From the NCBI RefSeq assembly GCF_002849695.1, contig NZ_CP018937.1, positions 868,001 through 932,000 of the forward strand: a stretch of 64,000 nt of DNA, written 5' to 3'. The notes under the pieces are model-generated. The model worked only from the letters and a program-made list of their open reading frames with translations, did no database searches and was not told where the DNA came from. Positions within the stretch are counted from its first letter, which is position 1; every line of letters begins with the position of its first letter. A program made the translations under genes and the position numbers. Below, in pieces: positions 35,967 to 45,131 of this stretch. The DNA is from Bacteroides fragilis (GTDB lineage: Bacteria > Bacteroidota > Bacteroidia > Bacteroidales > Bacteroidaceae).

Positions 35967-38900
35967 TTAAAATGTTACACTTAATCCGCATGACAGAGTT
36001 CTTGATAAAGGATAGCCATTGCCTCCTGAACCACCGGAAATTGTTTCCGGGTCAAACTGGTCAACCAGACTTGTTCCGGTCCACAAATTTTCTCCGGAGA
36101 AATAGATGCGTAAATTTTGAACTCCATACCGGGCAGTCAACTTTGTAGGAAATGTATATCCTAACTGTAGATTTTTCAAACGAATATAAGCCGCATTCTG
36201 CAAATAGCGAGTCTGAGTCTGTAGATTCTTATCATTATACAATGGACGAGGTAAATACGAATTAAGATTAGGACTCTGATAGCCCTCCTGAACCGACCAT
36301 GTGTTATCGTTACGGAAGTAATCATCTACACCTTCAAGGCCGGTAGAATGCCACATTCCACTACTGGTTGCACCAAACATGTAGGCGCTTCCCTGCCAGT
36401 AATCACGTTTCATGACTCCTTGGAAAAACATACGAAGATCGAAACCTTTCCAAGTAGCATTCAGATCGAGACCAAACAGATAGCGAGGAGTTGTATTACC
36501 TATTACAGTCCAGTCTCCGGTATCATTCAATGTTCCCGAACCACCTGAAATCTTGCCATCGCCGTTTAGATCAGCATACATAATGTCGCCTGCTTTCCAA
36601 TCAGATCCTAACGCGTTCTGTCCACCATTGGGCATTGTTGCCAAATGAGCCTGCATCTCTTCATCGGTTTTAGCGAGACCAACTGTCTTATATCCCCAGA
36701 TTTCATTGATATAACGTCCTTCAATATACGTACTGACTGCTTGAGTCGGATTATTCGGGTATCGTGTGATTTTCGTACGGGCATCCGAGATATTAAATTT
36801 CGCGCCATAGGTAAAGCCATTTTCTAACCGGTCATTCCAACCAATCGTAAGTTCCCATCCGGAGGTTCTCAAGTCCGTATTATTCGTAACCGGCACCGCT
36901 GTTCCTAATAGAGCCGGTAGCTCGGGAGCATTACCAACCATGTCTTTTGTGTCACGGATATACCACTCGAATGTTCCCGTCAAGCGGTTATTTAATATTC
37001 CCCAATCCAATCCTAAATTATAACTCTCAATTGTTTCCCAAGTCAATGCGGCTGAAACGAGACCCGGAGCGGAAGCGGTGTTCGGCTTACTTCCGTTCAT
37101 TAACCATCCACCATTCGAAGAACCCACTGACATTGTCTGGAAAGTCTGATACCAGTTCGTTGTATTCTGATTTCCCAATAAACCATAGGAGGCACGAAGC
37201 TTAAGTACATCGATCGTATTATTCAAAGGCTCGAAAAAGTTTTCACGTGCGATATTCCATCCTAAAGAGAAAGAGGGGAACGTTTTCCACTGGTTTCCTT
37301 TGCGGAAACGTGAAGTGCCATCTGCACGAAGATTTGCTTCTAAAAGATATTTACTGTTATAACTATAATTGACACGCCCGAAAAAACCTGCTGTGGCCCA
37401 TTCATTACGAGATCCGTTAACAGAAGGGGTAACCGGATTTCCATCGTAATCCAGACCGTTAGTCAAGTCTACCTGGGGTTTATTCGGAAACATGATGCCA
37501 TTACGTGTCAGTCCGAATTGAGTTTGTTTCAGGTTCTCAGCCTGAAAGCCACCCATCACATGAAAATCATGCTTTTGGTTGAACAGATGAGTGTATTCTG
37601 TATATACGTTGAAATTATAATAATTTTCTTTATACTGACTCTCATGTACATTCGACGATTTGTCACACGCATAGGCATTGCCATTGGCGTCATGATTATA
37701 AAGCACTTGCTTATTCCAGTTGTTATTAGCCGATTTTATACGATAATTAAAATCTACGTGAGTAATCCAATTCTTTATCGGTTCAAGGGTAAAGCTCACC
37801 TGATGGTATACATTGTCCGTCTGAGTCTGATCGACTCCTCCTTCTTCCAATCCTAGTAGGGGGGAGGGGGCATAAAAATAGTAACCGTTTGGGTCGTACA
37901 TAGGTAAAATAGGCCATCCTTGACGTGCCATATCCCTATACAGATCACTGGTCATTGTTGCCGGCCGCTTGTAATCTTCCCTGGTAAATCGCATCGTATA
38001 ATCAAACTTCAGCCATTTAGTCAATTCGGAAGCAATCTTTGCGGTGCCATTATAACGTGATAATCCCTCTTCCCCCAAATTCATAAAACCACCTTGATCC
38101 AGATAACTGAATGAAGCGTAATAATTCAGCTTTTTGGTTCCTCCGCTGGCATTAAAGTTATGCTCTTGTGAGAAGGTCCACTTCTTGAAGATCATATCAT
38201 AATAATCAATATCATCTATCCCGTTATCGTAACCATCTTGCCAATATCCATCATTCCCGGCTGCAATAGAGTTTAAGATCGTTCCATCCTCGGTTATACG
38301 TTGCGCAGGTCCATAAGGTTTGGCATTGTGATAGGCAACAATCTTTTTCATACGATCATTGTTGATGTAGATTCCACCTCCCCCATTGGTGTTGGTATCA
38401 TTGATCCAACTGGCAAAATCAACCGAATTCATCATATGGTTCATATTAATGGGGTTTCCCCAGCGGAAACTATTATTATAGTTTACCTGGGTTTTGCCTT
38501 CCGTGCTTCCTGATTTGGTTGTGATCAAGATTACACCGAATGGTGCACGTGAACCATATATTGATGATGCAGCCGCATCCTTCAAAACAGAAATATTGGC
38601 AATGTCCTGAGGATTAATGGAATTAAGATCACCTTCCATTCCATCAACTAAAACCAAAGGTTCACCGCTGGTTCCCTGTCCGATAGTGGTAGTACCGCGA
38701 ACATTTACACTTGGTTTATCTTCCAGGCTACCGTTCGTCTGTGTGATTCGTAGTCCCGGAACCATACCTTGCAATGCTTGTGCCGCATTGGTCACCGGAC
38801 GTTCTTTCAACTCTTTGGCTGAAACAACGCTGACGGACCCTGTCAGGTTTACCTTTTTCTGGGTACCGAATCCCACAACCACGACTTCATCCAAAACCTC

Positions 38901-39259
38901 CGAATCTTCTTTCAAAGTAATATTATACGATTTTCCCGAAGACGTTTTTATTTCCTGAGACTTATAGCCGATATATGAAATTACGACTATCACACCATCC
39001 GGGACAGACAGAGAAAAGTCCCCTCTAAATTTGTCACGACTCCATTAGTGGTTCCCTTTTCTACGACGCTGGCTCCAATAACCGGCTCTCCATTGGCGTC
39101 CGTCACTTTGCCGGAAATTGTATTTTTCCGCTGAAAAGCCTCTTTTACTACAACATTAGGCTTGCCCGATGTTGCAAAGACAGCCGAGGGAGCAAACCCG
39201 GCAGACAGCAATAAAGCCAATAGTAACTTACAATTGTTTTTCACTTTCATGTTTTTCAT
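35967..39259 (-). pseudogene. SusC/RagA TonB-dependent transporter, frameshifted
   Basis: A full-length SusC (about 1097 residues once repaired) split into two frames. The first 89 codons give the signal peptide (APSAVFAT) and the start of the carboxypeptidase-like domain (TISGKVTDANGEPVIGASV, then VVTNLEG) and then run off frame. The rest resumes at VIVVISYIGYKSQEI and is open to the end, with the TonB-box-like DEVVVVGFGTQ, plug and barrel. Adding one G to the G tract (plus-strand C run 39020-39023, four bases instead of five) restores E-G-D-F-S-L-S-V-P-D-G and joins the frames. It is either a recent mutation, slippage at a homopolymer, or a sequencing error. No STN domain; regulation is by the AraC protein at 42389. 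Confidence 0.9.
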
Positions 39260-39376
39260 GTTTTTAATTATCCAATCACATAAAATTAACGTTAACTAAA
39301 TAAATGTCATTAAATTAAGTATATCAAGTTTGGCCAAAAATGATTATATCTCCGAATCTAACGCAGTTCCTTTCTT

Positions 39377-42142
39377 CTATACGGGTTGTTTCGAATTCCT
39401 ATCGAACATGTCTTTTATTTCCTCAAAGTTTTCAATGATTGTAGGATCGAAATCTGTGCTATTCATGTATTTCAGTAATGAAACAAGCATTTGTTTTGCT
39501 ACCGGTCTGTTCTCTAAATCAGATTGCAAATCGAAAGTGGCTAATACCAATTTGCCTCCATGCACTTTGCCTTCATACAAAGAAGCCAGACGGCGATTAT
39601 TAGTAAAGTTATCGACCATTTCTACAATAGGAGTCCCTCCCTGTATACTATCTGTTATCATGGTTTTGGAGTTCTTATTTAAATCCCACCATTGCCAATC
39701 GGTGTGCATGTCTGTCGGAAAATCAGCCAATGCTTTATGAGCCGGATTACATAATACTCCCATTGTCCCGGCCTGATTCGGAAAATGTACCGGGCTCCAG
39801 AATACAGGTACGAATTTGCCTTCGATACCTTTCATCTTTTTCCAATCCGGATTGAAAAGGACTTTTTGCCCTTCATTCAGCCATGCCATGGCCTGATCAT
39901 AATTACGGGTATATTTCACATTACCCCATTCTACTTTTTCTCCTTCAGGATAAACCCATATGTTCCATCTGTTTACATAATCTGTTCCGATTACTTTTAC
40001 ACACACTTCCAGTTTTGAAGCATTCTGTATGTCTGTCAAGGGTACCGATATCTCACCCAATTTTCCATTATAACCAAATTTCAATTCTCCTACTTGTATT
40101 TCACCATGCTTTACAGAACGTCCTTTATCCAGAATATCCCAATGCAGTGTTTTGTTTGTCAGAATATCGTTTCCGTAATTGCATAACTCGATCTTAGCTT
40201 GAAACATTTCATCGTTTTTATATACTGCTTTAGGAAAGCGCAATAACGGCACCACCGGTGAACAAAACTCCCGGAAGGCTTTACCGTCGATAATTCCTTT
40301 ACTTTCCCAGAAGGCATTCAATAGTCCGACGAGTGCTGTTCCTTGTCCCGGAAAGTCGTGTAAATCAAGTAATTGAAAACCACTGATTCCATCAGTTTTC
40401 AATGCACGCTCAATTTCTTCTTTATATAAGATTGCGGCTAACTTTCCGGAAGCCATTAAATAATCGGGTGCTTTATCAAGTAATTTCTTTTTTTCAAGAT
40501 CATTCTTCACAGCCATAAAATTTAAGGGTTTCAGAACTCCGGTATATTTGGAAATCTCGGTTAAATCCGGATAAACCGAATATTGTCCTATTTCGTGCGT
40601 AATCAGAGGGACCTGTATACCTGCAACCGATTCACTGTAATCTTTATCGAATGTAGGGGATAGTTGATTGAAAACTCCCTGTCCCCGTACCCAGCCTTTA
40701 TTGGTCCACTGCGTGACAAAGAAATCATCGTTTGATTCCGGCCATCCGCCATGTCCGCCTTCGAACGTAAACGAAGTTGTTACGTATAAGTGTCTGTTAT
40801 CCTTTGCTTTCAATTCGTCTAACATTGCAGACAGAATGGTGAAATCTCCCTGCAATTCGTTTCCCAGGCTCCAAAGGCAAAAAGAGGGGTGATTGCCGTA
40901 ATTTTTGATAATCCGGTCTGCTTCTTCTCTTAAAAAGCGTACGGCACTTGAATCCTGCCCAATTGTAAGTACCCATGCAGGAAGTTCAACCTGTAAATAA
41001 AATCCCATTTCATCCGCTGCTTCAAAAGCTGCTTCGGGAGGGCACCAGGAATGAAAACGGAGATGATTCAGCCCATATTCTTTGGCTGCGGCATATACTT
41101 TTTGCCAGCCTTCTTTATTCATTGGAGGAGTTCCGGTTAATGGGAATATGCAACACTCCAATGTACCTCTTAAGAACAAAGGTTTATTGTTCATCAACAT
41201 TTTATCACCGTTTGTTTCCAATTGGCGCATACCGAAATCTTCTTTTATTTCTGATACTCTTCCATTGGCCTCCAATGTGACCGTAGCCTGATACATTTCA
41301 GGAGTAAATTCATTCCATAATATCGGGTTATCTCCCATGTTGTAAAGCAACTCAACCGATGAGGCTCCGGCTTTCACATCCATCTTTTTTACCTGCTCTT
41401 CAAGTTGTTGAGAGTCGTTTTTTGCAGATACTTTCATCGAAAGCAATGCATGTTCTGCGGCAGGTGTATTGTTTGAAAACGAAATAACGGCTTTTACCTG
41501 TTTGTTTTTTACATCGGGATATAGTTGTATGCTTTCTAAACGTATTTTTTCCATGGCCCGGACAGTCATATCTCCTAAAATACCATTCCATTTAATTTGT
41601 GTATGATCTGTATATGCATGTGCCATACCATTGGAGATATCATAACGCTTGCGATTATCGACGCGTATGGTCAGAATATGCTTTTTACCGCATGTCATAT
41701 AAGGAGTCAGATTGTAGCGGTGTGGCGTGCTTAAGCTTTCTTCATGTCCTTCGACTTTCTTATTATCTACCCAAACCTGAGTATCCCACAAGGCTCGTTC
41801 CAAATCCAGAAACAGCTCTTTATCATTCCATTGGGCAGGGACCGAGATCTCTCTTGAGTACCATGCAACTCCTACGTAATTGTGCAAACGTGTGAGATAT
41901 AATAACTGGGGTTTTGACAGTGTAGGTTCCAAGGCATTGAGGGTTCCAAGTCCGGCATCGTCAGTTGTACCCGGTAACTGCATGGGCGTTTCAAACAGGT
42001 TGCCTTGCCATGATTCTTTTATTCCAACATCTGTACTGTCCAGCCTGACAGTCCACTCTCCGGAAATATCCAACTGTTTCTTTTCAGAAGAACATGATGT
42101 CGACAGAATAATGATCAATAAAGAAAATAGTAGTTTTTTCAT
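39377..42142 (-). CDS. Family 2 glycoside hydrolase, lipoprotein
   Basis: A 921-residue exo-acting beta-glycosidase with a lipobox (LSTSCSSEK) for anchoring. The order is GH2 sugar-binding jelly-roll (about 25-210; GVAWYSREISVP, LFLDLERALWDTQVWVDNKKV), immunoglobulin-like domain (about 215-325), then the TIM barrel with the acid/base E429 in WSLGNELQGD and the nucleophile E517 in LITHEIGQY. A C-terminal extension of about 300 residues follows. Substrate could be galactose-, glucuronate- or mannose-containing glycans; sequence alone does not decide. It is the first gene of the GH2-susC-susD unit, 117 bases before susC and divergent from its likely regulator. Confidence 0.92.
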   Translation of the reverse strand: MKKLLFSLLIIILSTSCSSEKKQLDISGEWTVRLDSTDVGIKESWQGNLFETPMQLPGTTDDAGLGTLNALEPTLSKPQLLYLTRLHNYVGVAWYSREISVPAQWNDKELFLDLERALWDTQVWVDNKKVEGHEESLSTPHRYNLTPYMTCGKKHILTIRVDNRKRYDISNGMAHAYTDHTQIKWNGILGDMTVRAMEKIRLESIQLYPDVKNKQVKAVISFSNNTPAAEHALLSMKVSAKNDSQQLEEQVKKMDVKAGASSVELLYNMGDNPILWNEFTPEMYQATVTLEANGRVSEIKEDFGMRQLETNGDKMLMNNKPLFLRGTLECCIFPLTGTPPMNKEGWQKVYAAAKEYGLNHLRFHSWCPPEAAFEAADEMGFYLQVELPAWVLTIGQDSSAVRFLREEADRIIKNYGNHPSFCLWSLGNELQGDFTILSAMLDELKAKDNRHLYVTTSFTFEGGHGGWPESNDDFFVTQWTNKGWVRGQGVFNQLSPTFDKDYSESVAGIQVPLITHEIGQYSVYPDLTEISKYTGVLKPLNFMAVKNDLEKKKLLDKAPDYLMASGKLAAILYKEEIERALKTDGISGFQLLDLHDFPGQGTALVGLLNAFWESKGIIDGKAFREFCSPVVPLLRFPKAVYKNDEMFQAKIELCNYGNDILTNKTLHWDILDKGRSVKHGEIQVGELKFGYNGKLGEISVPLTDIQNASKLEVCVKVIGTDYVNRWNIWVYPEGEKVEWGNVKYTRNYDQAMAWLNEGQKVLFNPDWKKMKGIEGKFVPVFWSPVHFPNQAGTMGVLCNPAHKALADFPTDMHTDWQWWDLNKNSKTMITDSIQGGTPIVEMVDNFTNNRRLASLYEGKVHGGKLVLATFDLQSDLENRPVAKQMLVSLLKYMNSTDFDPTIIENFEEIKDMFDRNSKQPV

Positions 42143-42364
42143 ATTATTACATTTTAAATATTACAAATAGCTGATCTTTCAACATTGCAAAATAGCTAAG
42201 AAAATATAACCTTGAAAATGTAAGAAAGGACTGTTATGATGTATAAAATCTCTAATTTTAAGTGATTATATCATTGATTATCTTTAGAAATACCCTAATA
42301 ACCAGTGTTTTCAGATTAATTCAATAAAAAGAGTCGAAAAATATCTCGTTTTATAATAAAGATG

Positions 42365-42372
42365 TATATTTG
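42365..42372 (+). promoter_or_regulatory. -7 box of the AraC-type gene
   Basis: TATATTTG is an exact TAnnTTTG match. The transcript would begin near 42379, just before the ATG at 42389. This rules out the in-frame start at 42362. No clear -33 element. Confidence 0.55.
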
Positions 42373-42388
42373 CAAAAAGAGTGTAACT

Positions 42389-43270
42389 ATGGAACGCAAA
42401 AAAGAAGGATTTACCAATCAAAGAGCGATTGTTCTTCCTGAAGCTATAAAAAAAATATTGGTCGGCAACGAGCTGACTAATTTGTTGTATGTAACGGATA
42501 TCGGGTATTATCCACATGCCACCGGACACTATCGAGCCAGAAGATATGGTTCGCAACAGCACATTCTTATATATTGCACTGAGGGAGAGGGCTGGTATAG
42601 CATTCACGGTCAAAGACAGAAAGTATGCAAAGACCAATTCTTCATTATCGAAGCGGGCTTGCCACACATTTACGCCGCTTCAGAAAACAGTCCATGGAGT
42701 ATATATTGGTTGCATTTCACCGGAGAAAAAAGTCATTTGTTTAATTCATTCTACAACAAACTGCATAAAATAGATGAATCTCCCAACGCACGTATTAAAG
42801 ATCGGATGCAGTTGTTCGAAGAAATTTACCAGAATCTGGAAATGGGATATAGTATTGAAAACCTGGAATACACTACACTGTGTCTATGGCATTTTATAGC
42901 TTCCTTCAAGTTTGTTTCACAGTTTAGAGAAATTAATCGGGCCAAACAAGGAGATGTCACTCAGGAAGCGATCAGTTATATGAGAAAGAATATCGAAAAG
43001 AAACTCTCGCTGGATGATATAGCCGGCAGTGTCAACTACTCATCTTCGCATTTCGGACAAGTGTTTTTAAAGAAGTCCGGATACACTCCTTTAAATTACT
43101 TCAATCAATTGAAAATACAAAAGGCCTGTCAGTTACTTGACTTTTCAGACTTGAAAATAAAAGAAATAGCAGAACAACTTGGCTTTTATGATCAATACCA
43201 TTTCTCTAAAGTATTCTATAAGCAGATAGGCGAGACACCAAGCAGTTACAAAAAAAGGAATAAAGGATAA
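42389..43270 (+). CDS. AraC-family transcriptional regulator of the GH2/SusCD locus
   Basis: A 293-residue regulator with an N-terminal cupin sugar-sensing domain (about 30-165; HILIYCTEGEGWYSIHG, DQFFIIEAGLPHIYAA) and a C-terminal double helix-turn-helix (about 190-290; LSLDDIAGSVNYSSSHFGQV and IKEIAEQLGFYDQYHFSKVF, ending GETPSSYKKR). It is divergently transcribed from the GH2 gene with a 246-base shared control region. That layout predicts that it activates GH2-susC-susD in response to a sugar. Use of an AraC protein rather than a hybrid two-component regulator or ECF pair is one of the recognised modes in Bacteroides loci. Confidence 0.92.
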   Translation: MERKKEGFTNQRAIVLPEAIKKILVGNELTNLLYVTDIGYYPHATGHYRARRYGSQQHILIYCTEGEGWYSIHGQRQKVCKDQFFIIEAGLPHIYAASENSPWSIYWLHFTGEKSHLFNSFYNKLHKIDESPNARIKDRMQLFEEIYQNLEMGYSIENLEYTTLCLWHFIASFKFVSQFREINRAKQGDVTQEAISYMRKNIEKKLSLDDIAGSVNYSSSHFGQVFLKKSGYTPLNYFNQLKIQKACQLLDFSDLKIKEIAEQLGFYDQYHFSKVFYKQIGETPSSYKKRNKG

Positions 43271-43570
43271 AAAAGAAAATGCAAAAGTACAACCGATAAA
43301 TATATGAAAGTAGTACTTAAAGTTTGTTTATAAAGCAAATTGAGTGTATCTTAGCAGGCAAGATGTATATCTTAGCGGCCAAGATGCAAATCTTAGCTGC
43401 TAAGATGCACATCTTGCGACGCAAGATGAACTTATCGCCTAAGGGGAGGTCATTTACTGAAGTAGCCGGAGCGACTTTGTCCGGCATACTTGGCAAGTTT
43501 TTACCTTTACTTCCGACAAGCCCACTCTTTATCGGTTTTCTCTATTCACCTTTTAAAAACATTGCGAGCT
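43271..43570. other. Intergenic region with the second palindrome array
   Basis: Apart from the array at 43348-43431 no gene is supported. A frame that reads through the array gives a repeated seven-residue peptide (ILAAKMQ type) and is an artefact of the 21-bp period. Confidence 0.5.
43348..43431. repeat. Array of four 21-bp palindromic units (locus 2)
   Basis: Units begin at 43348, 43369, 43390 and 43411, each a 17-bp palindrome plus a 4-bp spacer. Unit 3 is ATCTTAGC-t-GCTAAGAT, perfectly symmetric. Unit 4 is ATCTTGCG-a-CGCAAGAT, also perfectly symmetric although three bases in each arm differ from unit 3. Same unit length, unit number and core as 2062-2145. It lies 140 bases upstream of an HU-like gene. 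Confidence 0.8.
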
Positions 43571-44203
43571 ATGGCTGAATATCAAATGCAAGAACTGACT
43601 CTTCCCAATGAGGAAGACAAGAAAATCCTTTTCCCGCGCATGAAGCTGTCCGGGCAGGTAGACTTAAATTACATTGCTTCACACATTAATTATGCAAGTT
43701 CTTTTACCCCGGGAGATATTATTGGGCTGACGAAGGCTTTGGCGCAAGCCATTGCCTATGAAATGGGGCAGGGACATTCAGTGAAAATCGACGGACTGGG
43801 TATCTTTACTCCTTCACTGGGGTTACGTGACGGAACCGAGCGTGAGAGCGGTGAGAAAGGTGGTAAAAAACGTAATGCTATGAGCATCTGTGTAAAGAAT
43901 ATCAATTTTCGTGCTGACAAACAACTGATCATTGAAACAGGAGACCACTGTATGCTGGAGCGTTCGGAATGGAAGTTCAGGCACTCTTCGCAATTCTACT
44001 CAGAGCAGGAACGGCTCAAGATGGCACAAGACTATCTGGCCGTGAATCATTTTATGAAAGTGGCGGATTATTGCCGCTTAACGGGATTGTTGCGTGACAA
44101 GGCCGCGCAGGAGTTGAAACGCTGGGCTAAACAACCCGAAACAGGTATTGATTATCGGGGACAGGGCTCGCATAAGATATACATGGTTCGTCTCAATCCA
44201 TGA
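43571..44203 (+). CDS. HU-like DNA-binding protein with C-terminal extension
   Basis: A 210-residue protein. About residues 20-125 resemble the HU/IHF fold variant common in Bacteroides: NYIASHINYASSFTPGDIIG, then IAYEMGQGHSVKIDGLGIFTPSLG, with a basic arm (EKGGKKRNAMSICVKNINF). The C-terminal part (about 140-210) is a separate helical domain (HFMKVADYCRLTGLLRDKAAQELKRW) that could be a further DNA-binding helix-turn-helix. An upstream in-frame start at 43490 adds 27 residues that do not match the family. It follows the 21-bp palindrome array, which might be its target or control site; that is inference. Confidence 0.75.
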   Translation: MAEYQMQELTLPNEEDKKILFPRMKLSGQVDLNYIASHINYASSFTPGDIIGLTKALAQAIAYEMGQGHSVKIDGLGIFTPSLGLRDGTERESGEKGGKKRNAMSICVKNINFRADKQLIIETGDHCMLERSEWKFRHSSQFYSEQERLKMAQDYLAVNHFMKVADYCRLTGLLRDKAAQELKRWAKQPETGIDYRGQGSHKIYMVRLNP

Positions 44204-44470
44204 GCGTGTCCTTACAAAAAGGATAATCAGTGTATACGCATCGCGTTGCCGGGATATACTGCTGTTTTTCTAAAAAAACAAATTCCGGTCACGACTATCA
44301 GTCTGGCTGGCGGTCGGGACTTAGTGGTAGCGATACTTAGAAGATAAATAAATTTCCACGAAAGGTGGAACTTCAGACTTGCTTTTTCTTCACTAAGAAG
44401 TATCCACTCTCGAATTAAATTTTAATAGAACTCTAAGGTTTCTCTAACTTCCTCTATATGGGGAAGCGAG
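44204..44470. other. Intergenic stretch after the HU-like gene
   Basis: No gene seen. A possible weak terminator pairs CAGTGTAT with ATACTG near 44229-44262, before a T run. A small perfect hairpin TTCCAC-GAAAG-GTGGAA sits at 44354-44370. Confidence 0.4.
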
Positions 44471-44478
44471 TACCTTTG
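44471..44478 (+). promoter_or_regulatory. -7 box of a small transcription unit
   Basis: TACCTTTG is an exact TAnnTTTG match in otherwise gene-free DNA. A transcript would start near 44485. No TTTG is present at -33. Confidence 0.45.
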
Positions 44479-44515
44479 TACCAACTTTTATATAGTATAG
44501 TAGGAATATCTTTAA

Positions 44516-44638
44516 ATGATGAAAGAATATACTTCCGCACTTATCTCACTTGAAAAGGCATGTGGAATATTCACCTTTGACTTAAAATCTAAACATAAAA
44601 AAGAGGTTGCACTAAAAATCTTTTTTATCTTAATGTAA
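44516..44638 (+). CDS. Possible 40-residue peptide or small-RNA gene
   Basis: Downstream of the -7 box at 44471 a 40-codon frame (MMKEYTSALISLEKACGIFT at its start) runs to a TAA at 44636. The 3' end of the frame overlaps a hairpin at 44600-44645 that is followed by a T-rich tract. Promoter, short frame and terminator together look like one complete small unit. The peptide matches nothing I recognise, so the product could equally be an untranslated RNA. Confidence 0.3.
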   Translation: MMKEYTSALISLEKACGIFTFDLKSKHKKEVALKIFFILM

Positions 44639-44651
44639 CCTCTTTCCTTTT
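44600..44651 (+). terminator. Hairpin ending the small unit
   Basis: AAAGAGGTTGCA (44600-44611) pairs with TGTAACCTCTTT (44634-44645), 12 positions with one G-T wobble, followed by CCTTTTTA. Confidence 0.5.
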
Positions 44652-44810
44652 TAAACGAATGCATTTGATCTCGACCTGCAAGTATAACCTCTATGGTATG
44701 TACTTCTATTAAGTACCTCTTTTATTTGGAAACAATACTAAATTTATTACTTTGTAGGATTTGCGAATCCTTTTGGTTTTTTTTGGAATATAAATTAAAG
44801 GCCATTGGCT

Positions 44811-44818
44811 TATATTTG
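44811..44818 (+). promoter_or_regulatory. Probable -7 box upstream of the metalloprotease
   Basis: TATATTTG matches TAnnTTTG exactly; a TTTG at 44782-44785 is 25 bases upstream, longer than ideal. Transcription from about 44825 would include the 47-codon frame at 44988 and the protease at 45128. Confidence 0.45.
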
Positions 44819-44987
44819 CTGCATGATAAGGATGAATAAAATTCATATCTAAGGATTAACATCAAACCTATAGCTATAAGGTACCATTTTTATAATCTAT
44901 TTTAAATGAAATCAATTATGAGAAAACAGAATAATTTATCGATTTTTTAGTAATAACTATGCTGAAGTTTTCATAGAAAACGACAGG

Positions 44988-45131
44988 ATGAATGGTTATA
45001 GCAGGGACGAAGATATCGTGATGGTAGAGGGAGCATACAAGACGCCACAATGTGTGGTCAGATCAAGCTTAACACCAAGAGCCTGCTTAGATATTAAAAG
45101 AGAAATAATCATTAAAATTGAAATGTTATGA
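44988..45131 (+). CDS. 47-residue frame overlapping the metalloprotease start
   Basis: An ATG at 44988 opens a frame of 47 codons beginning MNGYSRDEDIVMVEGAYKTP and containing two cysteines. Its TGA overlaps the protease ATG by four bases (ATGA), the classic layout for translational coupling. The composition is protein-like and it has no hydrophobic signal. It could be a leader peptide controlling protease translation, or a small partner protein. I do not recognise a family. A short frame just upstream (from about 44920) is out of frame by one base, so the true N-terminus might be longer if that base is wrong. Confidence 0.4.
   Translation: MNGYSRDEDIVMVEGAYKTPQCVVRSSLTPRACLDIKREIIIKIEML

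Noticed and set aside
38993..39259. Two separate genes in place of susC (small lipoprotein-like gene plus barrel)
   Set aside because: Adding one G joins them into a continuous, fully typical SusC sequence, so this is one frameshifted gene.
43324..43578. Plus-strand frame with the same seven-residue peptide
   Set aside because: It is the second palindrome array read as protein, and it runs into the start of the HU-like gene in another frame.
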